Assembly: GCF_000818395.1 (NCBI RefSeq)
Contig: NZ_JWJG01000028.1
Coordinates: 608,853-672,852, forward strand
Direction: 5' to 3'
Origin: Noviherbaspirillum autotrophicum
Lineage (GTDB): Bacteria > Pseudomonadota > Gammaproteobacteria > Burkholderiales > Burkholderiaceae_D
Length of the DNA: 64,000 bases
In this document: positions 55,961-64,000 of the stretch, piece by piece
Numbering within the stretch: position 1 is the first letter of the stretch
Layout: the number at the start of each line of letters is the position of its first letter
Program-made: the position numbers and the translations under genes
Notes under the pieces: generated by a model
What the model was told of the DNA's origin: nothing
Database searches by the model: none
Seen by the model: the letters and a program-made list of their open reading frames with translations, nothing else

Positions 55961-55976
55961 TTTACGTTAACGTCAA
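55961..55976. promoter_or_regulatory. LiuR-like palindrome upstream of icmF
   Basis: TTTACGTTAACGTCAA is a 16-bp palindrome with one mismatch, enclosed in a wider TGACGTT/AACGTCA pair. As I recall, the MerR-type regulator LiuR of branched-chain amino-acid breakdown uses TTTACGTTAACGTAAA-like sites. It lies 52 bp before the icmF start, and TTGACG at its edge could serve as a -35 on the minus strand. The regulator gene is not in the window. Confidence 0.5.
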
Positions 55977-56219
55977 TTTAACGGCCCGTCAATCCGGCTC
56001 CGCGCCTTTATTGCGCACGGCGGCAAGGCTGCTGCGCGCTTGGTAGGGTCCGTATTCCGGACCAAAATATTGCTCGATTTGAATCTTCCATGTAGTTGAC
56101 CGGAAGACAAGCATCGGATACGTTGTTGTATTACGGAATCGTTGGGACATTCTGGCGCGCGCCAGGGCAGCGCGTTTGTACCTCGGAGCGCCTCAAGGGC
56201 CTCATCCAGGGAGGAAGTA
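55977..56219. other. intergenic remainder before the receiver-PAS-GGDEF-EAL gene
   Basis: With the operator above, the gap between icmF and the next gene is 310 bp. A GGTCCG/CGGACC hairpin (56047-56063) is the only clear structure; a GGGAGG ribosome-binding site lies right before the GTG at 56220. Confidence 0.4.
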
Positions 56220-58661
56220 GTGAGTGAAGAAGCACGGGGCCGGCCCCAGATCCTGATCGTCGACGATGTGCCGACCAACGTCTTCGTGCTCGGCAATGCC
56301 TTATCGGACTCCTACGACGTGCGCTTTGCGACGTCCGGCCCGGAAGCGCTGGAGCTGGCCACGCGCTATCCGCCCGACGTGATCCTGCTGGACGTGATGA
56401 TGCCCGGCATGAGCGGCCATGACGTCCACCGGCGCCTGCGCCAGGACCCGGTGCTGCACGACGTCGCGGTCATCTTCGTGACCGCCGACGCCTCGCTCGA
56501 CAGCGAACTGGAAGGGTTCATGTGCGGCGCCGAAGACTACATCACCAAGCCGGTCGTCGTCCCGATCCTGCTGGCCCGCGTCAAGAACGTGCTGGAGCGC
56601 AGCCGCCGGCGCAAGGATTTGGAGCTGTGCCTGTCCGGCGCCGAGCAGGGCCTGTGGGAGTGGCAAATCAATGCGGAAACGGTGAAATTCAACGCGAACT
56701 GGGCGATTCCGCTTGGCTATGCGCGCGGCGAAATGAGTCCGTGCGTGCTGACCTGGCAGCATATCGTGCATCCGGACGACTGGCCGACGCTGTTTGCCGC
56801 GCGTGACGCCTATTTCAGCGGCAAGTCGCGCCTGTTTGACCCGGAAATCCGCATGCGCCACAAGAGCGATGCCTTCGTCTGGATGCAGCTGCACGGCAAG
56901 GCCGTCGACGTCGACGAGCAGCAGCGCCCCTTGCGGCTGATGGGCACCTACATGAACATTGGCCGGCGTAAGCACGCCGAGATCGAATTGCGCAAGCGGG
57001 AAACGCAGCTCGCCACCATGATCGCTTCGCTGCAGGATGCGGTGCTGGTGCTCGATCAGGCGGGCCGCATCACGATGCGCCATGTCCCGGAAAACAGCGC
57101 GCTGTCGTTCCTGACGCCGGCGCTGCTGGGGCAGCTGTATGCCGCGGCGCTGCCCGGCGCCATCGCCCAGCTGCTGGACCAGGCCATCGCCGACATCCGC
57201 GCATCGCGCCAGTCGGTGCAGGTCGAATGCGAACTGGCGGCGGACGATTGCCGCCATTACCTGCATCTGACCGTCAATGCGCTGGCCGGCTCCGACCAGG
57301 ACCCGACCGGTTACCTGGTCGTGATGCAGGACATCACGCCGCGCAAGATGGCGGAAGAAGAAATCCGCACCTTGGCCTTCTTCGATGCCCTGACCAAGCT
57401 GCCCAACAAGCGCATGCTGCGCGACCGGCTGCGGCTGGCGCTTGGCATGAGCGGGCGCAACGGGCGCTGCGGCGCCGTGCTGTTCGTGGATCTCGACAAT
57501 TTCCGGCGGCTGGAGCAGACCCACGGCCATGCCGTTCCCGATCACATCCTGATGGAGATAGCGCGGCGCCTCGAACGCTGCATGCAAGGCAGCAGCGTGG
57601 TGGCGTGCGCCGGCCGCGACCAGTTCCTGGTGCTGCTGGAAGACCTGAGCGACACGGAAATCGACGCCGCCAACACGGTCAGCCGGGTTGGCGAGAAAAT
57701 CCAGACGGCGATCAATCAGGCGGTCGTCATCGCGGACCAGGAGTACCGCGTGACCGCCTCGATCGGCGCGGCCATGATCAACGGCCAGAGCCATAGCGAA
57801 GACATGCTGCTGCAGCAGGTGCAGCTGGCCAAGGACAGCGCTAAGTCGGCGGGCGGCAACACGCTCAAGTTCTTTGACCCGGAAATGCAGGCCAGCGCGC
57901 AGAATTACGTCGCGCTGGAACAGGCGATCTACAAGGGATTGCAACGCGAGGAGTTCTTCCTGGTCTACCAGCCGCAGCTCGACAGCGACGGCCGCATCAT
58001 CGGCGCCGAGGCGCTGGTGCGCTGGCAGCATCCGGAGCAGGGCTTGCTCGGGCCGGGCCACTTCATCGCGCTGGCCGAAGAGACCGGGCTGATCGTGCCG
58101 CTCGGGCTGTACGTGCTCAAGGCCGCCTGCCACCAGCTGTGCCGCTGGCAGCTCAATGCGGCCACGGCGCATCTCACCGTGTCGGTCAACGTCAGCTCGC
58201 GCCAGTTTGAAAAACCCGGCTTCGTGGACGATGTCGAACTGCTGGTGCAATCCAGCGGCATCAATCCGCGCCAGCTCAAATTCGAAATCACCGAGAGCCT
58301 GCTGCTGGAAAATACGGAAAGCATCGTCGGCAAGATGCGGCGCCTGCGCGAGATTGGCATCAGCCTGTCGCTCGACGATTTCGGCACTGGTTATGCCTCG
58401 CTGGCTTATCTGAAGAACCTGCCGCTGGACCAGCTCAAGATCGACCAATCGTTCGTGCGCAATGCGCCGCAAAGCAGCGTCGACGTAGCGATCATCCGCT
58501 CCATCATGTCGCTCGGCAAAAGCTTGGGCATTGCCGTGATCGCCGAAGGCGTGGAAACCGAGGCACAATGGCGCTTCCTGATCGGCGAAGGATGCACCCT
58601 GTTCCAGGGCTTTCATTTCAGCCGGCCCTGCGGCGTGCGGGAGTTCGAGGCGCAGCTGTAG
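56220..58661 (+). CDS. receiver-PAS-PAS-GGDEF-EAL protein with degenerate GGDEF
   Basis: 813 residues from a GTG start set by GGGAGGAAGTA; an ATG at 56142 in the same frame lacks a site. Receiver 1-125 with phospho-acceptor D58 (LLDVMMPGMSG), PAS about 135-255, PAS about 265-385, GGDEF about 390-555, EAL about 570-805. The GGDEF signature is GRDQF, so it should not make cyclic-di-GMP; it may bind GTP as a regulator. EAL is intact (AEALVRW, NVSSRQF, EITESLL, LDDFGTGYASL, KIDQSFV, AEGVETE), so a phosphodiesterase is expected. No partner kinase is adjacent on the same strand; the hybrid kinase at 58728 is convergent. Confidence 0.94.
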   Translation: MSEEARGRPQILIVDDVPTNVFVLGNALSDSYDVRFATSGPEALELATRYPPDVILLDVMMPGMSGHDVHRRLRQDPVLHDVAVIFVTADASLDSELEGFMCGAEDYITKPVVVPILLARVKNVLERSRRRKDLELCLSGAEQGLWEWQINAETVKFNANWAIPLGYARGEMSPCVLTWQHIVHPDDWPTLFAARDAYFSGKSRLFDPEIRMRHKSDAFVWMQLHGKAVDVDEQQRPLRLMGTYMNIGRRKHAEIELRKRETQLATMIASLQDAVLVLDQAGRITMRHVPENSALSFLTPALLGQLYAAALPGAIAQLLDQAIADIRASRQSVQVECELAADDCRHYLHLTVNALAGSDQDPTGYLVVMQDITPRKMAEEEIRTLAFFDALTKLPNKRMLRDRLRLALGMSGRNGRCGAVLFVDLDNFRRLEQTHGHAVPDHILMEIARRLERCMQGSSVVACAGRDQFLVLLEDLSDTEIDAANTVSRVGEKIQTAINQAVVIADQEYRVTASIGAAMINGQSHSEDMLLQQVQLAKDSAKSAGGNTLKFFDPEMQASAQNYVALEQAIYKGLQREEFFLVYQPQLDSDGRIIGAEALVRWQHPEQGLLGPGHFIALAEETGLIVPLGLYVLKAACHQLCRWQLNAATAHLTVSVNVSSRQFEKPGFVDDVELLVQSSGINPRQLKFEITESLLLENTESIVGKMRRLREIGISLSLDDFGTGYASLAYLKNLPLDQLKIDQSFVRNAPQSSVDVAIIRSIMSLGKSLGIAVIAEGVETEAQWRFLIGEGCTLFQGFHFSRPCGVREFEAQL

Positions 58662-58663
58662 CA

Positions 58664-58715
58664 GGCTGTTGACAAACTACTGCGCGGGCCGAGATCGCGA
58701 CGTTTTTCAACAGCC
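58664..58715. repeat. inverted repeat between convergent genes
   Basis: GGCTGTTGACAAAC (58664-58677) pairs with GTTTTTCAACAGCC (58702-58715) with one mismatch in 14 bp. It could be a bidirectional terminator or a copy of a dispersed palindromic (REP-like) element, since CTGTTGAAAAAC-type ends are common in such repeats. Confidence 0.5.
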
Positions 58716-58727
58716 CCGCGACAGCGC

Positions 58728-61700
58728 TCAACCTGCGCCCGCCATGAAACGCCGTAACGCCGCCAGCGCTTCCGCGTACCGCAGTTCCCGCGCCTGGCGG
58801 CTGACGTCGCGAAAGCCGGCTACCAGGCGCGTATCGCGCAGCATGCCTTCGATAGCGTCGACTGTCGGCATCGCGCCGAAATCGCGCGACTCCAGCTGTT
58901 GCTCCAGCAGTTCGAGCTGGTGGCGCAGCTGCGCCGGCGCGTATTGCCCTGGCGCGGCGCCAGCCAGATGGTCCGTTTCGTCGACTTCCGCACTTGCGCG
59001 CAGCGTTGCAACGGCCTGCGTGCAGGCACGGGCCAGCCTGTCCGCCAGCTCGCCTATCCTGTTGTGCCGCTGTTCCTTGATGCCGGCGGCAAGCTCGTTC
59101 GCCGCCTGCGACACGTCCTCCAGCCCGAGGCTGCCCGCGTCGCTCTTCAGTTCGTGACAGATCCGGAACAGCGCGTCGCCATCGTTCGGCGCTTGGCATG
59201 AGCGGATGGCGTCGGCGGATTGCGCATGACGGCTGGCAAAGGAATGCAGCAGCCGTCGGTACAGCGCCGCGTTGCCATGCAGCCGCACCAAGGCTTGCCG
59301 CACGGCGACGCCGGGCAGCGCGCGCTCGAGCTGCGCGATGTCTTCCTGCGCTGCCGGCTGCGGCGCCGATATTACGGGCTGAGCACCGGGCTGCCCGCCG
59401 CCGTCGGGCCTGATCCATTCGACCAACCGGTTGGCCAATTCCTGCGGATCGATCGGCTTGGCGATATGGGCATTCATTCCGGCTGCCAGGCTGGCATCGC
59501 GGTCCTGCGGCATGGCGGCGGCAGTCATCGCGAAAATCGGCAGCCGCTGGCCGTTCGGCAAGTCGCGGATCAGCCGGGTCGCTTCCAGGCCATCCATGAC
59601 GGGCATGTGCAGATCCATCAGTACCGCGTCGAACGGCTCGTGGCGCACCCGCTCCACCGCTTCCTGGCCGTTGGCGGCGAGCGTCACGGCCAGGCCGGCG
59701 CGGCCCAGGAATTCGCTGACGACTTCCTGGTTCAGCGCATTGTCCTCGACCAGCAGGATGCGTGCCCCTTGCAGGCGCGCCAGGGTTTCGCGCGGCGCCA
59801 GGTAATTGGCGCCCGGAGGCGTCGGCCGCGCCTGGCCGGGGGACTGGATGTGCAGCAGGGCGTCGAACAGCGCCGACGGCACCACCGGCTTAGTCAGCAC
59901 CGAATCGAGCGCCGCCGCGCCCGCTTCCTGCAGCAGCTCGTCCTTGTCGTGTGCGGTCACCATCGCCATCACCGGCGTGCGCCGGATGCGTCCGGCCTGC
60001 GCCGCCCGCGCGATTTCCTGCGCCACGTCCAGTCCGCTCAGGCCCGGCATTCTCCAGTCCAGCAGCAGCAGTTCGAAGGGCGTGCCGGCCGCCTCCGCGG
60101 CAAAGACCGCTTCCAGCGCATGGCGCCCGGACGGCGCCGTCTGCGCCTCGAAGCCCCACGATTGCAGCAGCTTGCGCAGCATGATGCGCGAGGTTTCATG
60201 GTCGTCCACCACCAGCGACTTCATCGGACGCAGCTGCTGCAGCCGGTCCGGCGCCGCGTGCGCCGCGGCGGCTCCGCAGTGCACCGTGAAGGTGAACGTG
60301 CTGCCGCGCCCCGGTTCGCTGTCCACGCCGATGTCGCCGCCCATCAGATGCACCAGCTGGCGGCAGATGGCCAGCCCGAGGCCGGAGCCGCCGAACTTGC
60401 GCGTGATCGACGTGTCGGCCTGCGCGAATGCCTGGAACAGCCGCTCGCACTGGGCCGCGTCCAGGCCGATGCCGGTATCCTTGACCGCCACCTGCAGCAC
60501 GATGTCGTCGCCGCGGCGCTCGCGCAGGTCGACCTTGACGTGGATTTCGCCGGCTTCGGTGAACTTGATGGCATTGCCGACCAGGTTGTTCAATACCTGC
60601 TCGAAGCGCAGCGGATCGCCCACCACCCGGCATGGCACGCGCGGATCGAGTTCGACGAACAGCTCCAGGCCCTTTTCTTCGATGCGCCCGCTAAACAGGT
60701 TGCAGACATTCTTCAGGCAGTTTTCCAGCTGAAATTCGGTCCGCTCCAGGTGCAGCTGGCCAGCCTCGATCTTGGAATAGTCGAGGATGTCGTTGAGCAG
60801 CCCCAGCAATGCCGCCGACGACACCTGGACTTTTTGCAGGTAATCCTTCTGCTTGTGCGTCAGGCTCGTTTCCAGCACCAGATGGGTCAGGCCCATGATC
60901 GCATTCATAGGCGTGCGGATTTCATGGCTCATGTTGGCCAGGAAGGCGCCCTTGGCGCGCGAGGCAGCTTCGGCCGCATCCTTGGCCTGTCGCAGCTCCT
61001 GCGTGCGCAGCGCCACGGTGCTTTCAAGGTTGCGGTTGAGGTCCTTGAGTTCCTTCATCGAATCGAACAGCCGGGAGCGGCTTTCGTTAAGGGCGTGCAC
61101 CAGGTCGCCCAGCTCGTCCTGGTACGGATAGTCGATCTGCTCGACGGGCGCGCCGCCGTGCTCGCGCTGGAAGCGCCAGCCGGACACCGCCTTGGCCACC
61201 CGGGTCACGCTGTCGGACAGGCGGAAGCGCACGGCCCACGAAAAGATCAGCCACAGGCCGGCGGTGAAGATGACGGAATTGATGAGCACGACCAGGAAGG
61301 TGTACTTGATGCGGTTCCAGGCCACTTCGCGGCTGGAATACATGTCCAGGTAGCCGATCAGCTTGTCTTCGCCGCGCGGCGGGCGGTAGACCAGCGGCAG
61401 CACCTGCTGCCGGTCGCGCCACGGGAAAGTGCTGTTGGCTTCATGCGGCGTGGCCGGCACCTCGCCGTCGGCAGCCAGCACCTCGCCCCTGGCGCCGGTC
61501 ACGCGCGCGCCGGTGACGATGGCATTTTGCCGGATGCCGCTCACCGTGGCGGCGATGCCGTCCGTGTCCAGCTTCCACACCGCCTCGGTGACGGTCGGCC
61601 CCACGGTCTTGCCCAGCGAAGCGAGGTCGGCGGCAATGTCGCTGGTCACCGAAACGTACTGGATCGCCAGCTGCACCGCGGTCATGCTCAGCGCCAGCGC

Positions 61701-61760
61701 CAGGTACCATGGAAACATCGTGTACAGCAGGCGGCGCGCCAGCGATTGTGTCGAAAACAT
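58728..61760 (-). CDS. hybrid sensor kinase with two receivers and an Hpt domain
   Basis: 1010 residues. TM1 about 12-33, a periplasmic sensor (about 34-150), TM2 about 152-173, HAMP-like stretch and coiled coil to about 265, HisKA with H279 ([15 protein letters not shown]), HATPase, receiver 1 (MKSLVVDDHETSRIM with D in LLLDWRMPGLSG), receiver 2 (ILLVEDNALNQEVV with D in VLMDLHMPVMDG) and Hpt with HELKSDAGSLG. Both receivers look functional. GGGGGG stands close to the ATG. Partners are unknown; the nearest regulator is the convergent REC-GGDEF-EAL gene. Confidence 0.94.
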   Translation of the reverse strand: MFSTQSLARRLLYTMFPWYLALALSMTAVQLAIQYVSVTSDIAADLASLGKTVGPTVTEAVWKLDTDGIAATVSGIRQNAIVTGARVTGARGEVLAADGEVPATPHEANSTFPWRDRQQVLPLVYRPPRGEDKLIGYLDMYSSREVAWNRIKYTFLVVLINSVIFTAGLWLIFSWAVRFRLSDSVTRVAKAVSGWRFQREHGGAPVEQIDYPYQDELGDLVHALNESRSRLFDSMKELKDLNRNLESTVALRTQELRQAKDAAEAASRAKGAFLANMSHEIRTPMNAIMGLTHLVLETSLTHKQKDYLQKVQVSSAALLGLLNDILDYSKIEAGQLHLERTEFQLENCLKNVCNLFSGRIEEKGLELFVELDPRVPCRVVGDPLRFEQVLNNLVGNAIKFTEAGEIHVKVDLRERRGDDIVLQVAVKDTGIGLDAAQCERLFQAFAQADTSITRKFGGSGLGLAICRQLVHLMGGDIGVDSEPGRGSTFTFTVHCGAAAAHAAPDRLQQLRPMKSLVVDDHETSRIMLRKLLQSWGFEAQTAPSGRHALEAVFAAEAAGTPFELLLLDWRMPGLSGLDVAQEIARAAQAGRIRRTPVMAMVTAHDKDELLQEAGAAALDSVLTKPVVPSALFDALLHIQSPGQARPTPPGANYLAPRETLARLQGARILLVEDNALNQEVVSEFLGRAGLAVTLAANGQEAVERVRHEPFDAVLMDLHMPVMDGLEATRLIRDLPNGQRLPIFAMTAAAMPQDRDASLAAGMNAHIAKPIDPQELANRLVEWIRPDGGGQPGAQPVISAPQPAAQEDIAQLERALPGVAVRQALVRLHGNAALYRRLLHSFASRHAQSADAIRSCQAPNDGDALFRICHELKSDAGSLGLEDVSQAANELAAGIKEQRHNRIGELADRLARACTQAVATLRASAEVDETDHLAGAAPGQYAPAQLRHQLELLEQQLESRDFGAMPTVDAIEGMLRDTRLVAGFRDVSRQARELRYAEALAALRRFMAGAG

Positions 61761-61931
61761 CGGCTTCCCCCCAGATTTATTGTCAGACGCTTCGTCGGCT
61801 GGCGTGCCGGGGCACGGCGCGCAAAGAACCGTCCGCTAGCGGGTAGTGTAGCGACATTTATGGCGTGAAGGCACAGGTTCGCCCGCGCCCTGATGCGTTG
61901 CCGCATCAGGGCGTATCGGAGGTATGGGGCG

Positions 61932-64000
61932 TCAGGCCGCGTGCGGCAAGCCGGACTGCGGCGCGAATTTCTGCAGGAGCGCCTCCTGTTCCGCCCGGAC
62001 TTGCCCGACCGCCTTTGCCTTCACATGGCCGAAACCGCGTATCTTCTCCGGCAAGGCTGCAATCTCCGCCGCCATTGCCAGATTATCCGCGCGCAGGCCA
62101 TCGAGCAGCGACAGCACCGTCACCCGGTATTCGTCGATCAGGCGCCGTTCCATGCGGCGCTCGGCGCTATAACCGAACACGTCAAAGCGCGTGCCGCGCA
62201 GCTTCTTCAGCTTCGCCAGCAGCCGGAATCCGTGCCACATCCAGGCGCCGTACTGCGCTTTGACCGGGACGCCGTTCGCATCCTTCTTCGCGAACAGGGG
62301 CGGCGCGAGGTTGAACGTCAGCGTGAACTCGCCCTCGAACTGCTGCTTGAGCTTGTTGATGAACGTGCCGTCGGTGTACAGGCGGGCGACTTCGTATTCA
62401 TCCTTGTACGCCATCAGCTTGAAGTAGGATTTCGCCACCGCGCGTGTGAGCCGGTCGCCTGCGCCCAGCGCGCTTTCTGCTTTGTGCACCGTATTGACCA
62501 GCGCTTCGTAGCGCGCCGCATAGGCTGCGTCCTGATACGCGGTGAGGAAGGCGATGCGGCGCGCGATCAGTCCGTTGAGCGTCTGCGGCATCTGCAGTAA
62601 GACCGGCTGCGCGGGCGTGGCGATGCGCTCCACCCGCGCCAGGTCCGCCGCCGCGCGCCGGCCCCACAGGAAGCTCTTCTTGTTCGATTCGATCGCCACG
62701 CCGTTCAATTCGATTGCGCGCAGCAAGGCCGCCTCCGACAACGGCAGCGCGCCTTTCTGGTACGCGAAGCCGAGCATGAACAGGTTGGTCGCAATCGCGT
62801 CGCCCATCAGCGCGGTGGCCAGGCGCGTGGCGTCGATGTAGTCGGCGCGCTCGGCCACCGATTCGTTGATCAGCGAACGTACCTGCTCGAACGGAAATTG
62901 CCAGTCCGGGTTCCTGGTGAAATGGCCGGTTGGTTGTCGGTGCGTGTTGATGACTGCCCGAGTGCGCCCTGCGCGCATCTTGGAAATGGCATCCTGCGCG
63001 CCGGCGGTCAGCATGTCGCCGCCCAGCACCAGGTCCGCTTCGCCGGTGGCGATGCGTTGCGCACGGATCGTGCCCGGCACGCGCGCAATGCGGATGTGCG
63101 AGGTGACCGAGCCGTTTTTCTGCGACATGCCGGTCATGTCGAGCACCGACACGCCCTTGCCTTCCAGGTGCGCGGCCATGCCGATCAGCGCGCCGATGGT
63201 GATGACGCCGGTGCCGCCGATGCCGTTCAACAGGATGTTGTACGGCGCATCGCAGGCCGGCAGCACGGGATCGGGCAGGGGGCCGAAATCGTCCTGTTTG
63301 GCGGTGCCTGTAGTCGATTTCCTCAGCGTGCCGCCTTCGACCGTCACGAAGCTCGGGCAGAAACCTTTCACGCATGAGTAATCCTTGTTGCACGACGACT
63401 GGTCGATGCTGCGCTTGCGGCCGAACTCGGTTTCGAGAGGCAGGATCGACGTGCAGTTCGACTGCACGCCGCAATCGCCGCAGCCTTCGCATACCGCGTC
63501 ATTAATGAACAAGCGTTGCGCCGGGTCGGGATATTCGCCTTTCTTGCGGCGCCGGCGCTTCTCGGCCGCGCAGGTCTGGTCGTAGATCAGCACCGACACG
63601 CCTTGCACCTCGCGCAGTTCGCGCTGCACCGCATCGAGCTCCTTGCGGTCGTGCAGGCTGACGATCGCCGGCAGCGCCGAGCGGTCGGCATAGCGGGAAA
63701 GGTCCTCGGTCACCAGCGCGATGCGTTTGACGCCTTCGGCCGCCATCTGCTGCGCGATCATCGGCACCGACGTGATCCCGTCCACTGGCTGGCCGCCGGT
63801 CATTGCGACCGCGTCGTTGTACAGGATCTTGTAGGTGATATTGACGTTGGCCGCGATCGCAGCGCGGATCGCCAGATAGCCGGAATGAAAATAGGTGCCG
63901 TCGCCCAGGTTCTGGAACACATGCGGCACCTTGGAAAACGCCGCCTGTCCGATCCACGGCGCGCCTTCGCCGCCCATGTGGGTGGTGAGCTTGTTGTGCT
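61932..64000 (-). CDS. fused indolepyruvate ferredoxin oxidoreductase, 3' part
   Basis: At least 689 codons; it runs off the window edge at 64000, so the N-terminal half is missing. NKLTTHMGGEGAPWIGQ at the edge is the thiamine-diphosphate half of IorA-like enzymes. Next comes an iron-sulfur cluster region (VCEGCGDCGVQSNCTSILP and SCNKDYSCVKGFCPS) and then the gamma domain (ILLNGIGGTGVITIGALIGMAAHLEGKGVSVLDMTGMSQKNGSVTSHIRIA). Typical full length is about 1150-1190 residues. It oxidises arylpyruvates to acyl-CoA with ferredoxin. Start not in window. Confidence 0.95.
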   Translation of the reverse strand, partial: HNKLTTHMGGEGAPWIGQAAFSKVPHVFQNLGDGTYFHSGYLAIRAAIAANVNITYKILYNDAVAMTGGQPVDGITSVPMIAQQMAAEGVKRIALVTEDLSRYADRSALPAIVSLHDRKELDAVQRELREVQGVSVLIYDQTCAAEKRRRRKKGEYPDPAQRLFINDAVCEGCGDCGVQSNCTSILPLETEFGRKRSIDQSSCNKDYSCVKGFCPSFVTVEGGTLRKSTTGTAKQDDFGPLPDPVLPACDAPYNILLNGIGGTGVITIGALIGMAAHLEGKGVSVLDMTGMSQKNGSVTSHIRIARVPGTIRAQRIATGEADLVLGGDMLTAGAQDAISKMRAGRTRAVINTHRQPTGHFTRNPDWQFPFEQVRSLINESVAERADYIDATRLATALMGDAIATNLFMLGFAYQKGALPLSEAALLRAIELNGVAIESNKKSFLWGRRAAADLARVERIATPAQPVLLQMPQTLNGLIARRIAFLTAYQDAAYAARYEALVNTVHKAESALGAGDRLTRAVAKSYFKLMAYKDEYEVARLYTDGTFINKLKQQFEGEFTLTFNLAPPLFAKKDANGVPVKAQYGAWMWHGFRLLAKLKKLRGTRFDVFGYSAERRMERRLIDEYRVTVLSLLDGLRADNLAMAAEIAALPEKIRGFGHVKAKAVGQVRAEQEALLQKFAPQSGLPHAA

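Noticed and set aside
59220-61868. An 882-codon ORF opposite the hybrid kinase at 58728
   Set aside because: Antisense shadow; the kinase on the minus strand has every expected domain.

Overview
The window reads as ordinary chromosome from a GC-rich, motile, aerobic to microaerobic betaproteobacterium, probably Burkholderiales and most likely near Oxalobacteraceae (Herbaspirillum, Noviherbaspirillum or Herminiimonas type). That placement rests on recognised protein families (LpxO, OmpW, IcmF, fused indolepyruvate oxidoreductase, CheZ, the Pqi operon), strong Shine-Dalgarno sites and codon use, not on a marker gene. I see no rRNA, tRNA, IS element, prophage or CRISPR array. Genes are dense and coding shadows on the opposite strand are long because of the GC content.

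Layout. 1-10.6 kb: a cupin protein, a solo branched-chain amino-acid type binding protein, an orphan histidine kinase with an ethylene-receptor-like membrane domain, topoisomerase IB, a TbpB-like lipoprotein, a monooxygenase-fold protein, SpeG, and a two-gene unit of an SRPBCC membrane protein plus zinc alcohol dehydrogenase. 10.6-23.7 kb: LpxO, a SemiSWEET transporter, a tandem PAS protein, an EF-G-like GTPase, several small unknown proteins, a lipoprotein, a PEBP protein, an AraC regulator, a FadL-type porin and EttA. 23.8-38.1 kb: a signalling island. On the minus strand is a phosphorelay (excisionase-type HTH fused to a receiver, Hpt protein, hybrid kinase). On the plus strand runs cheW, two chemoreceptors (one Aer-like), cheZ, a periplasmic binding protein, a second hybrid kinase, an HD-GYP response regulator and an HDOD protein.

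38.1-48.7 kb: OmpW, RarD, a Dph6-type ATP pyrophosphatase, two hemerythrins, an NHL-type lipoprotein, and two regulators (a chemoreceptor and a GGDEF-EAL protein) that share a periplasmic CxxCH c-heme sensor domain. 48.9-52.4 kb: a pqiA-pqiA-pqiB-pqiC lipid-transport operon. 52.6-64 kb: IcmF, a receiver-PAS-GGDEF-EAL protein, a third hybrid kinase and the 3' part of a fused indolepyruvate ferredoxin oxidoreductase.

The most coherent new signal is regulatory. The two c-heme sensor genes each carry a closely matching block made of an FNR/CRP-type palindrome followed exactly 22 nt later by a TANGCT -10 element. The same geometry is present before ompW, and another FNR-like box lies between the two hemerythrin genes. 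Together these suggest an oxygen- or redox-responsive regulon that feeds c-type heme signals into both chemotaxis and cyclic-di-GMP.
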